Assembly: GCA_905198825.1 (NCBI GenBank)
Contig: CAJKEF010000074.1
Location: 1-6,059 of the forward strand
Reading direction: 5' to 3'
Length of the DNA stretch: 6,059 bases
Source: an uncultured Collinsella sp.
GTDB taxonomy: Bacteria > Actinomycetota > Coriobacteriia > Coriobacteriales > Coriobacteriaceae
In this document: in pieces, positions 1 through 5,212 of the stretch
Numbering within the stretch: position 1 is the first letter of the stretch
Layout of the letters: each line of letters starts with the position of its first letter
Notes under the pieces: model-generated
Database searches by the model: none
Told to the model about the DNA's origin: nothing
The model's input: the letters and a program-made list of their open reading frames with translations, nothing else
Program-made: the position numbers and the translations under genes

Positions 1-821
1 AGCTCGTAGAGCACGCCGCGGACCGTCACGATGATGAATTCGCTGGCATCCGACTCCTCGGCATACTTGATGATACCGGCGGTGGAGCCGATGTAGTCGG
101 CCTCGGCAAGGACATCGGCCTTGCACTCGGGGTGCGCCAGCACGAGCGCGTCGGGGTGCGCTTCCTGCGCGTCAACGATCTGCTCGACGGTGATGATGTG
201 GTGGCGCGGGCAGTAGCCCTTGTTGAGGATGACGTGCTTTTGCGGCACCTGCTCGGCTACGAAGCGACCGAGGTTTTGGTCGGGAATGAAAAGGACATGC
301 TGCTGCGGCAGCTCGGACACAATCTTGACGGCGTTGGAGCTGGTGACACACACATCGCTCCAGCTCTTGATCTCGACCGTGGAGTTGACGTAGCACACCA
401 CGGCAAGGTCGTCACCGTACTCGGCGCGGGCGGCGTCGACCGTCTCGCGCTTGACCATGTGAGCCATGGGGCAGTCCGCGCCCGGCTCGGGCAGCAGCAC
501 GGTCTTAGTGGGATTGAGCAGCTTGGCGCTCTCGCCCATAAACTCCACGCCGCACAGCACGATGGTCCGCTGTGGCAGGCTCTTGGCGAGCTTGGCCAGG
601 TAGAAGCTATCGCCGACGTAATCAGCCACGGCCTGCACCTCGGGCGCCACGTAATAGTGCGCTAGGATCACCGCGTCACGTTGGGTTTTTAGTTGCTGAA
701 TGGCCTCGACGAGCTCTGCGGGCACCAGTGCCGCGCGCTCCGTTGCCGTCGTTGCCGATGCTAGGCCGGCCGCGATATCGCGTGCAAGCTCCGACGCATC
801 CATGTTCGCGCTCTGTGCCAT
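1..821 (-). CDS. nadA: Quinolinate synthase NadA, N-terminal 273 codons (runs off left edge)
   Basis: NadA condenses iminoaspartate with dihydroxyacetone phosphate to quinolinate in de novo NAD synthesis; it is a cytoplasmic, oxygen-sensitive 4Fe-4S enzyme. Translating the minus strand from 821 gives family motifs in order: AHYYVAPEVQAVADYVGDS (54-72), CGVEFMGESAKLLNP (90-104), ADCPMAHMV (115-123), YVNST (144-148), CVTSSNAV (158-165), FIPDQNLG (178-185), AHPEC (229-233) and GSTAGI (245-250). Cys90 and Cys158 fit two of the three cluster ligands; the third lies beyond the window edge. The family is usually about 300-370 residues, so the missing part is the C-terminus. The start at 821 is chosen because AGAGAGGGG precedes it at good spacing; a second Met at residue 7 has no better site. 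The first 40 residues are a variable extension. nadB and nadC would be expected further left, but that is inference. Confidence 0.96.
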   Translation of the reverse strand, partial: MAQSANMDASELARDIAAGLASATTATERAALVPAELVEAIQQLKTQRDAVILAHYYVAPEVQAVADYVGDSFYLAKLAKSLPQRTIVLCGVEFMGESAKLLNPTKTVLLPEPGADCPMAHMVKRETVDAARAEYGDDLAVVCYVNSTVEIKSWSDVCVTSSNAVKIVSELPQQHVLFIPDQNLGRFVAEQVPQKHVILNKGYCPRHHIITVEQIVDAQEAHPDALVLAHPECKADVLAEADYIGSTAGIIKYAEESDASEFIIVTVRGVLYE

Positions 822-856
822 CAAGGCCCCTCTCTTTTGGCGAATCTTGGGGCTTT

Positions 857-885
857 AGTATGACACCTAGGTTTACAGCTGACAA
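857..885 (-). promoter_or_regulatory. Predicted sigma-70-type promoter of nadA
   Basis: Read on the minus strand, TTGTCA (885-880, 5 of 6 matches to TTGACA) is followed after exactly 17 bases by CATACT (862-857, 4 of 6 matches to TATAAT). Transcription would begin near 850 and give a leader of about 28 nt ending in the nadA ribosome site. The -35 box and the whole spacer lie within the palindrome at 863-906, so a bound protein would block RNA polymerase. No expression data are available; this rests on sequence match and position. Confidence 0.6.
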
Positions 886-906
886 GACAGCTGTAAACCT
901 AGGTGT
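863..906. promoter_or_regulatory. Perfect 44-bp palindromic operator upstream of nadA
   Basis: The arm ACACCTAGGTTTACAGCTG (863-881) is repeated as its exact reverse complement at 888-906, with six bases (ACAAGA) between. Each arm contains two self-palindromic blocks, CCTAGG and CAGCTG, so the site is a nested palindrome. The core read on the minus strand, ACAGCTGTCTTGTCAGCTGT, resembles the dyad sites I recall for NiaR (YrxA), the niacin-responsive repressor of NAD genes. It covers the -35 box and spacer of the nadA promoter, as a repressor site would. There is no T-run directly after either arm, so it is not an obvious terminator. Operator function is well supported by position; the identity of the regulator is inference. 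Confidence 0.7.
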
Positions 907-1113
907 AAAGTTGAAATAAAGATTCAATCATGTGGCAGGTCCATTTTCGAACTGGCAAGCTGAGGATAGCTGAGCTCTCGATGGCGCAGGAGGCATCTTT
1001 CGCCACCGCAATACCGCTTGGCGCGAGTTGCACGCCTTGGGGCGCAAATGGGACACGCCTCCGCGGGCGGCGCGCACCCAATGTGGCAAAATCGAACTAC
1101 TAAGGGGGCCCGA

Positions 1114-1836
1114 ATGCTCAAGATTATCGCCTGCGACGACGACGTCGCTTTTCTAGATAGACTGCACCGGATGATCGACCGCTGGTCGACCGAGACGGGC
1201 ACGGCAGTCGATGTTGCGCTCGTCACGCGCGGCGAGGACCTGCTGGCCCGCCATGCCGCATCGCGTGCCGACATCATTCTGCTCGACATGATCATGCCGC
1301 TCGTCAACGGCATGGATACCGCGCGGGAGCTGCGCCAATCCGACACCGCCGTGCGCCTGGTGTTCCTCACCTCATCGCCCGAGTTCGCGCTGGAGTCCTA
1401 TGAGGTCCGCGCCTTCGACTACCTGCTCAAGCCCGTAACGTACGAACGCCTGGCGCAACTGCTCGACGAGCTTTCGAGCATGCGACCCGCCGTGACCGAT
1501 GAGCTCGTGACCAAAACGTCCTTTGGCTACCATGCCCTGCGCCTGTCCGATATCGAATATGCCGAGGCCCGCAACAAGCACGTGGTATTCCACCTGCGCG
1601 ACGGGCGCGACATCGAGGCGCTCGAGCCGTTCCGCAGCATCGAGGACCGACTGGCCCAAAACGCAAGCTTCTTTAAATGTCACCGTAGCTACCAGGTCAA
1701 CCTGCGCAATATCGACCACTTCAACCGTACGGATATCGTCATGCGCTCGGGCGCTTGCATTCCGCTGGCACGCAGCTGCAAGCAGGGTTTCCAGGATGCC
1801 TACTTTGCGGCACGGTTCGAGGGCGGGAGGTGCTAA
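1114..1836 (+). CDS. LytTR-family (AgrA-like) response regulator
   Basis: A 240-residue cytoplasmic response regulator. Residues 1-120 are a CheY-like receiver: acidic pocket DDD at 8-10, phospho-acceptor Asp58 in LLDMIMP, Thr86 in FLTSS and Lys106 in YLLKPV. Residues about 130-235 are a LytTR DNA-binding domain with the hallmark FFKCHRSYQVNLRNID (186-201). Family knowledge: such regulators bind direct repeats and control secretion, peptide signalling or surface functions; the targets here are unknown. The start at 1114 is chosen because AAGGGGG (1102-1108) sits five bases upstream and the receiver begins right at this Met. An upstream in-frame Met at 1018 would add 32 residues that do not belong to the fold. 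Its stop overlaps the start of the sensor kinase gene (TAATG), a classic coupled two-component pair with the regulator first. All key residues are intact although the kinase frame is broken. Confidence 0.93.
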   Translation: MLKIIACDDDVAFLDRLHRMIDRWSTETGTAVDVALVTRGEDLLARHAASRADIILLDMIMPLVNGMDTARELRQSDTAVRLVFLTSSPEFALESYEVRAFDYLLKPVTYERLAQLLDELSSMRPAVTDELVTKTSFGYHALRLSDIEYAEARNKHVVFHLRDGRDIEALEPFRSIEDRLAQNASFFKCHRSYQVNLRNIDHFNRTDIVMRSGACIPLARSCKQGFQDAYFAARFEGGRC

Positions 1837-2609
1837 TGCTCCCCACGACCGAGATGATGCTTTGGGCAATCCACCACGCAACGACCCTACTTTTTGGCGT
1901 TTTTGCCTCGGCGGCGCTCTGCGGCATCGAGATCAACCGGCGCCATTCGCTCGAGCTGGTGGGGGTCGGCGCCGTCACCGGCACCGCTTTTGCGATTGCC
2001 AACCTCGTCGGTGGTGAGCTGCTTGCCCGACAGGCCTATCCACTCGTCGTGCATCTGCCGCTTGTCGTCTACCTGTGCGTACGCTATCGCCTGAGTCCGC
2101 TGCTCGCCATCCTGGGCGTTACCAGTGCCTACCTGAGCTGCCAGTTCAGCAACTGGATGGGCATCGCCGCGCTCGCCGCCACCGACTCGCAAATCGTGTA
2201 CTACGTGGCACGCATTATCACCACGGTCGCCGTCTTTGCGATCCTGCTGCATTGGGCCAGCGACATCGGTCCGCGTCTGGCGGTCAAAAGCCCTACCGAG
2301 CTCGAGATTCTGCTCATCCTGCCGCTCGTCTATTACATCTTTGACTACGCCACCAACGTCTACACCACGCTCTTCCACTCGGGCTCCGTGGTGACGGTTG
2401 AGTTTTTGGCGTTTGCGCTTTGCGCGTTCTACCTTATGTTTCTTCTGTGTATCTGCGCGAATACGAGGCAAAGGAAATCGCCGAGCGCGAGCGCTGGATG
2501 CTCGCGACCCGCGACAGCGCGGCCATCAAAGAGCTCGAAGCCTGGCGCCAGTCCGGACGCGAGCTCTCGGTTCTCCGTCACGACATGCGCCACTACCTGC
2601 GCGGTCTAG
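1836..2609 (+). CDS. Membrane sensor half of the split histidine kinase
   Basis: Open frame of 257 codons, of which only the first ~204 look like real protein. These contain six or seven hydrophobic segments, at about residues 9-30, 39-60, 68-83, 87-104, 119-140, 157-177 and 186-206, with almost no periplasmic domain. This is the layout of AgrC-type peptide-sensing kinases and of many coriobacterial GHKL kinases. From residue 205 on the translation becomes rich in Ser, Arg, Pro and Ala (for example SPSASAGCSRPATARPSK), typical of out-of-frame GC-rich DNA. If translated alone, the product would be a membrane anchor with a junk tail and no kinase. The ATG at 1836 is supported by its ribosome site and the TAATG coupling. 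Confidence 0.6.
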   Translation: MLPTTEMMLWAIHHATTLLFGVFASAALCGIEINRRHSLELVGVGAVTGTAFAIANLVGGELLARQAYPLVVHLPLVVYLCVRYRLSPLLAILGVTSAYLSCQFSNWMGIAALAATDSQIVYYVARIITTVAVFAILLHWASDIGPRLAVKSPTELEILLILPLVYYIFDYATNVYTTLFHSGSVVTVEFLAFALCAFYLMFLLCICANTRQRKSPSASAGCSRPATARPSKSSKPGASPDASSRFSVTTCATTCAV

Positions 2610-3112
2610 CGGCCCTGATCGAAGAGGGTCACACCGATGAGGCGCTCGAGCGCATCGACGCGCTCTGCGAGGCCAACGACCGCACCGCCGTACGCCGCTT
2701 CTGCGCCAACGAAACGGTCAACATTGTGCTTTCGTCATTTAGCTCCGATATCAACCGAAACGGCATCACCGCCGATTTGCGCGCTGCCGTGCCCGAGAGC
2801 GTCCATGTAGCCGACGTCGATCTGTTTAGCGTGCTCTCAAACGCCCTGGACAACGCCATCGTCGCCGCAAGCGCCGCTCCCCAGGGCAAGCGATTTGTCG
2901 ATCTGGACCTGCGTTGCGAGGACGGGCAACTGCTCCTTTTGGTCTCAAACACGTTTGGGCGCCCGCCGCGCATGGTCGACGGCATGCCCGTAGCCGGGCA
3001 CACCGGACACGGCTTTGGAACCAAGAGCATTAAGCTTGCCGTCGAACGCATGAACGGCAACTGCCAGTTTCGCATCAACGGCGACCGGTTTGAGCTGCGC
3101 GCCGTGATGTAA
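2420..3112 (+). CDS. GHKL catalytic half of the split histidine kinase
   Basis: Open frame of 230 codons (first possible start is TTG at 2420; an ATG at 2498 is the other option, and neither has a good ribosome site). Numbering from the TTG: the helical linker is at 11-50; the phospho-acceptor region is SVLRHDMRHYL (50-60) with His54 the likely site; the N-box is NALDNA (141-146); a further ATP-lid element is SNTFG (176-180); and the G-box is GHTGHGFGTKSI (193-204). This is the order and spacing of the GHKL ATPase fold of AgrC-type kinases, with no internal stop or missing box. The lack of an own start signal argues that this is the C-terminal part of the gene starting at 1836 and not a separate soluble kinase. 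Confidence 0.65.
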   Translation: MRVLPYVSSVYLREYEAKEIAERERWMLATRDSAAIKELEAWRQSGRELSVLRHDMRHYLRGLAALIEEGHTDEALERIDALCEANDRTAVRRFCANETVNIVLSSFSSDINRNGITADLRAAVPESVHVADVDLFSVLSNALDNAIVAASAAPQGKRFVDLDLRCEDGQLLLLVSNTFGRPPRMVDGMPVAGHTGHGFGTKSIKLAVERMNGNCQFRINGDRFELRAVM

Positions 3113-3172
3113 GGGCGCGACAAGTCGGCGCCGCGCTCGACCCGTCAGGGCCGCCTTGCCGGCTCCGGTCCG

Positions 3173-3748
3173 CTACAGCGGCGCGGCTGCCGGGGTCAGC
3201 TGCTTGATGTATGCCCACATGCGCTGCTTGGCGGCTTTGTCAGTGAGCGCCGCCTCAAAACCGTCGAGCGCGAGCACGCGACGACCCTGCACATGGGCGA
3301 CCAAGCCAGGCTTGAGCATGGCGGTATCGAAGTCGTCGATTGCCACGAGCATGTCGGCATAGGTCTCGCGCATGGTATCGGCCGCGCGATCGTCTAACAG
3401 CAGGACCGCCTCGGGGTCCAAGGCCTCGAGCGCCTCGCGGAACAGCTCGCACGGCAGGCCCTCGCCTGTCGCAACCGCCCCATCGCCCGCGCCGGCAACA
3501 CTTGCCAGCACGCAAAAATCCTCTGGCGCGTAGCCGATGGCGCCGAGCGCTTTGCGCAGGGCGGCACCGTCCGGACCGGCAGCCAGCTCGCCGCCCGCAC
3601 GCTCGGCATCGTCTAAATCGCCTTTTACCAGCACAATCGGCGAGCACGCGTTGCCTGCGATACGCACGCCGCGGCGCGCAAGCGATGCGAGCTCCTGCTC
3701 GGTCGCCTGGGCGATAGCTTCTTTTTTCTGGCTTTGTGACGTGGGCAT
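3173..3748 (-). CDS. Uracil-DNA glycosylase-fold protein lacking catalytic motifs (191 aa)
   Basis: Not recognised by name. The order of segments matches the type 4/5 uracil-DNA glycosylase fold: VKGDLDDAERAGG (41-53) where active enzymes have GEAPG...D; PDGAALRKALGAIGYAPEDF (59-78) against the usual helix LLD..L..IGL.R.D; ELFREALEALDPEAVLLLDD (101-120) against the L..QI..L.P..I..LG segment; and VLALDGFEAALTDKAAKQRMW (158-178) against the HP..LLR....K...W segment. The catalytic GExPG motif is GDLDD, the HPS motif is LDG, and the four Fe-S cysteines are absent, so base excision activity is unlikely; a structural or DNA-binding relic role is inferred. The start at 3748 is chosen for GGAGAG just upstream; an in-frame Met at 3778 overlaps a TATAAT box. 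The gene is convergent with the kinase and divergent from trxA. Confidence 0.6.
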   Translation of the reverse strand: MPTSQSQKKEAIAQATEQELASLARRGVRIAGNACSPIVLVKGDLDDAERAGGELAAGPDGAALRKALGAIGYAPEDFCVLASVAGAGDGAVATGEGLPCELFREALEALDPEAVLLLDDRAADTMRETYADMLVAIDDFDTAMLKPGLVAHVQGRRVLALDGFEAALTDKAAKQRMWAYIKQLTPAAAPL

Positions 3749-3776
3749 GCGCTCTCCAATCGTTTGCGTGCCCACC

Positions 3777-3782
3777 ATTATA
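3777..3782 (-). promoter_or_regulatory. Candidate -10 box for the 191-aa gene
   Basis: On the minus strand a perfect TATAAT lies 28 bases upstream of the ATG at 3748, giving a leader of about 20 nt that contains the GGAGAG ribosome site. The matching -35 region (3800-3805, ACCACT at 17-bp spacing) is poor and falls inside a hairpin, so the promoter is only half supported. The placement argues against starting the protein at 3778, because that codon lies within the -10 box. Confidence 0.4.
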
Positions 3783-3788
3783 TAAAAG

Positions 3789-3821
3789 AGCCGCCCGCGA
3801 GTGGTTGCTTTGCGGGCGGCT
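3789..3821 (-). terminator. Terminator-like hairpin in the divergent trxA intergenic region
   Basis: AGCCGCCCGC (3789-3798) pairs perfectly with GCGGGCGGCT (3812-3821) around a 13-base loop. On the minus strand the stem is followed at once by CTTTTATAT, the pattern of an intrinsic terminator. On the plus strand there is no T-run. No minus-strand gene lies immediately upstream, so it would stop antisense transcription out of trxA or act as an attenuator if the 191-aa gene has a promoter further right. Confidence 0.5.
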
Positions 3822-3830
3822 GGGTATAAG
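3802..3830 (+). promoter_or_regulatory. Weak candidate promoter for trxA
   Basis: TATAAG (3825-3830) lies 17 bases after TGGTTG (3802-3807). The -10 is good and the -35 poor. It would give a leader of about 48 nt before the trxA ATG at 3885. The element overlaps the hairpin at 3789-3821. No better plus-strand pair is visible in the 136-base divergent region. Confidence 0.3.
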
Positions 3831-3884
3831 CACGGTCGTACTGAGTTTTACGCGGCCGAGCCGCGTCGCATTATGGAGGTCACC

Positions 3885-4205
3885 ATGGCTGACATTAATC
3901 AGATTACCCCCGAGAACTTCGATTCCATCGTTAACGACAGCCTGCCCGTGCTGGTCGATTTTTGGGCACCGTGGTGCGGGCCCTGTCGATCCCTCTCGCC
4001 CATCGTTGACGAGGTTGCCGATGAGCTGGCGGGCAAGCTTGCCGTTGCCAAGTGCAACGTCGACGACAACCAGGACCTGGCCATGAAGTATGGCGTCATG
4101 AGCATCCCCACGCTGATTGTGTTTAAGAACGGCGAGGAGATTGACCGCTCGGTTGGCGCTCTACCCAAGGCGAGGCTGCAGGCGCTGCTGGAGAAGCATC
4201 TGTAA
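3885..4205 (+). CDS. trxA: Thioredoxin
   Basis: A 106-residue thioredoxin, the full length of the family. The small cytoplasmic protein reduces disulfides in ribonucleotide reductase, peroxidases and other partners, and is itself recharged by thioredoxin reductase (not in this window). Motifs: buried Asp25 in LVDFWAPW, active site WCGPC (30-34, Cys31 and Cys34), cis-Pro75 in MSIPTLIVF (72-80), and Gly91 in SVGALP. The start at 3885 is chosen because GGAGGT (3875-3880) sits four bases upstream and the Trx fold begins here; in-frame starts at 3801 (GTG) and 3873 (ATG) would add non-homologous residues. There is no signal peptide or membrane segment. It appears to be a single-gene transcript ending at the hairpin at 4318-4354. 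Confidence 0.96.
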   Translation: MADINQITPENFDSIVNDSLPVLVDFWAPWCGPCRSLSPIVDEVADELAGKLAVAKCNVDDNQDLAMKYGVMSIPTLIVFKNGEEIDRSVGALPKARLQALLEKHL

Positions 4206-4317
4206 TACGCTTGTTACTTACTCGCCGTCTATGAGCGCTTTTGCACCGCTCGCCGGACTTCTGGATGCACCGAGTGCAACCACGGATAGTATGGTAGTCA
4301 CAAACAGCCCCCAGTGA

Positions 4318-4354
4318 ACGGGTGCGGGTCGCACAGACTCGTACCCGTTTTCTT
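4318..4354 (+). terminator. Intrinsic terminator downstream of trxA
   Basis: ACGGGTGCGGGT (4318-4329) pairs with ACTCGTACCCGT (4337-4348) over 12 bp, two of them G-U, with a seven-base loop, followed by TTTCTT. This is a strong plus-strand rho-independent terminator. It lies 112 bases after the trxA stop; the stretch between holds no gene I can support. Confidence 0.85.
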
Positions 4355-4381
4355 ATGCAACTGCGCGCAGAGCGGGCGTAG

Positions 4382-4387
4382 TAAAAT
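4382..4387 (+). promoter_or_regulatory. Candidate -10 box for the nickel locus (82-aa gene and nikR)
   Basis: TAAAAT (5 of 6 matches to TATAAT) lies 45 bases before the ATG at 4427 and just past the trxA terminator, where a promoter is needed. No convincing -35 box is seen 16-18 bases upstream, which could mean a regulator-dependent promoter. I see no GTATGA-N16-TCATAC NikR-type site here. Confidence 0.35.
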
Positions 4388-4426
4388 CTGAACCACTGAA
4401 CTGCCCCACACAAAAGGAGATTTCCC

Positions 4427-4675
4427 ATGCATGATGTTGGAATGAACATGAGCCAGCTTGCCATGAGCGTCAAGCAGGTCGACGACACCATCGAGCTCGC
4501 TCACGAGTGGAGCCATCAGCTGCTGCATGCGACCGAGAATTTTGACATGGAGCGCATCGGCGCCAAGCTCGAGGCAGCCATGGCCGCGCTGCACGAGGCG
4601 CATGACGCGCTCGAGGGCTACGAAGAGGCCATCGAGGCCGACCACAACTCCGTCGGATCCGTGAAGCTGGTGTAA
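4427..4675 (+). CDS. Small histidine-rich helical protein of unknown function (82 aa), coupled to nikR
   Basis: I do not recognise this protein. It has 82 residues, no signal peptide, no membrane segment and no cysteine. It is acidic and predicted almost wholly helical: one helix at about 7-37 and a second at about 40-72, which suggests a helical hairpin or dimer. It carries seven histidines (2, 26, 30, 34, 56, 59, 73) and six methionines. His26, His30 and His34 are spaced i, i+4, i+8 and so line one helix face, with His56 and His59 on the second helix, a plausible metal-binding arrangement. The start is firm: AAAGGAG ends seven bases before the ATG at 4427. Its stop lies one base before the nikR GTG, so the two are co-transcribed and probably translationally coupled. 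A role in nickel handling is inferred from this context only. Confidence 0.8.
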   Translation: MHDVGMNMSQLAMSVKQVDDTIELAHEWSHQLLHATENFDMERIGAKLEAAMAALHEAHDALEGYEEAIEADHNSVGSVKLV

Positions 4676-4676
4676 C

Positions 4677-5189
4677 GTGGCCGAACACGAGCATGGCAGC
4701 GGGTACGAGCACGAGCATCCGCACGGGTCGGACGGTGATGCAGGCTACCACTGTAGTGGCTCCGGCTCCGAGCTGGTCCGCTTTTCGGTCACCGCGCCCG
4801 ACGACCTGCTGCGCCGCTTTGACGAGCAGATCGCACGCCGCGGTGACGTGGCCAACCGCTCCGAGGCCGTGCGCGACCTGATTCGCGCCTCGATTGCCAA
4901 GGAGCAGATGCGAACGCCCGACGAGCAGGTCATCGGGTCGCTCACCATGATTTACGACCATCACACCGGCGACCTGACGCGCCGCCTGGACGAAGTGCAA
5001 CACGACTACACCGACGAGATCGTATCGACCATGCACGTGCATCTGGATCACCACAACTGCTTGGAGATTCTGGCGCTCAAGGGTCGCGGCGAGCGCGTCT
5101 ACGAACTAGCCGACCGCCTGCTGGGCCTGCGCGGCGTTAAGCACGGCGAGCTCACGTGCGCCGCCACCAAGCAGAGCCTGGGGCTGTAG
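4677..5189 (+). CDS. nikR: Nickel-responsive regulator NikR with a His-rich N-terminal tail
   Basis: A 170-residue ribbon-helix-helix repressor that binds Ni(II) and controls nickel uptake and nickel-enzyme genes. Residues 32-75 are the DNA-binding domain (LVRFSVTAPDDLLRRFDE, then NRSEAVRDLIRASI). Residues 84-165 are the ACT-like metal and tetramer domain. The four high-affinity nickel ligands of E. coli NikR (His76, His87, His89, Cys95) correspond to His109, His120, His122 and Cys128 (MHVHLDHHNCLEI). E. coli NikR has 133 residues; the excess is mainly a tail (1-30) with His at 4, 6, 12, 14, 16 and 25 plus Cys26. The start is GTG at 4677 with no clear ribosome site, one base after the stop of the 82-aa gene, so coupling is likely. 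No ATG, GTG or TTG occurs in frame between this codon and the DNA-binding domain, so the tail is translated if the gene is. Confidence 0.95.
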   Translation: MAEHEHGSGYEHEHPHGSDGDAGYHCSGSGSELVRFSVTAPDDLLRRFDEQIARRGDVANRSEAVRDLIRASIAKEQMRTPDEQVIGSLTMIYDHHTGDLTRRLDEVQHDYTDEIVSTMHVHLDHHNCLEILALKGRGERVYELADRLLGLRGVKHGELTCAATKQSLGL

Positions 5190-5202
5190 CGGGATTTCCC
5201 GC
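5189..5202. repeat. Short inverted repeat at the nikR stop
   Basis: GCGGGATTTCCCGC begins on the last base of the nikR stop codon: six paired bases around TT. There is no T-run after it, so it is not a terminator by itself; it may protect the 3' end of the transcript. Confidence 0.4.
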
Positions 5203-5212
5203 AGCGCACCTG

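Larger units (their letters stand above)
1836..3112 (+). pseudogene. AgrC-type GHKL sensor histidine kinase, split by a -1 frameshift
   Basis: Taken together the two frames encode one kinase of about 425 residues, a normal size for AgrC-like sensors: a polytopic membrane domain, a short linker helix and a GHKL catalytic domain. The membrane half reads in frame from the ATG at 1836, whose GGAGG (1826-1830) lies at the end of the response regulator gene. Near 2447 the sensible reading passes to the -1 frame: ...FYLMFLL then VYLREYEAKEIAERE. Frame constraints place the shift between 2402 (after a TGA in the second frame) and 2609 (stop of the first); hydrophobic and helical continuity narrows it to about 2440-2455. 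A lost G in an ancestral CTGGTG would explain it. I see no canonical slippery heptamer. It may be a recent pseudogene, a phase-variable gene or a base-call error. As the only partner kinase next to the LytTR regulator, its loss would leave that regulator without its cognate input. Confidence 0.8.

Noticed and set aside
132..665. 177-codon plus-strand frame opposite nadA
   Set aside because: It is the antisense shadow of nadA, whose motifs read without interruption on the minus strand; no ribosome site or recognisable domain.
1018..1113. Upstream in-frame start of the response regulator at 1018
   Set aside because: It adds 32 residues before the receiver fold and lacks a ribosome site, while 1114 has AAGGGGG five bases away.
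1372..1881. 169-codon minus-strand frame across the response regulator
   Set aside because: It overlaps a gene with a complete receiver and LytTR domain on the plus strand and shows no domain of its own.
2402..2609. Programmed -1 frameshifting as the explanation for the split kinase
   Set aside because: No X XXY YYZ slippery heptamer in the correct phase was found near the joint; a lost base is simpler. Not excluded elsewhere in the overlap.
3113..3172. Terminator between the convergent kinase and 191-aa genes
   Set aside because: Short GC inverted repeats occur (for example CCGCT-AC-AGCGG at 3170-3181) but none is followed by a T-run on either strand.
4206..4317. Small RNA gene between trxA and its terminator, using TAGTAT (4287-4292) as a -10 box
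   Set aside because: No -35 box and no conserved structure other than the terminator itself; more simply the trxA 3' untranslated region.
4376..4426. NikR autoregulatory operator before the nickel locus
   Set aside because: No GTATGA-N16-TCATAC-like dyad was seen here or at 5190-5305; coriobacterial sites may differ, so this is only a negative reading.
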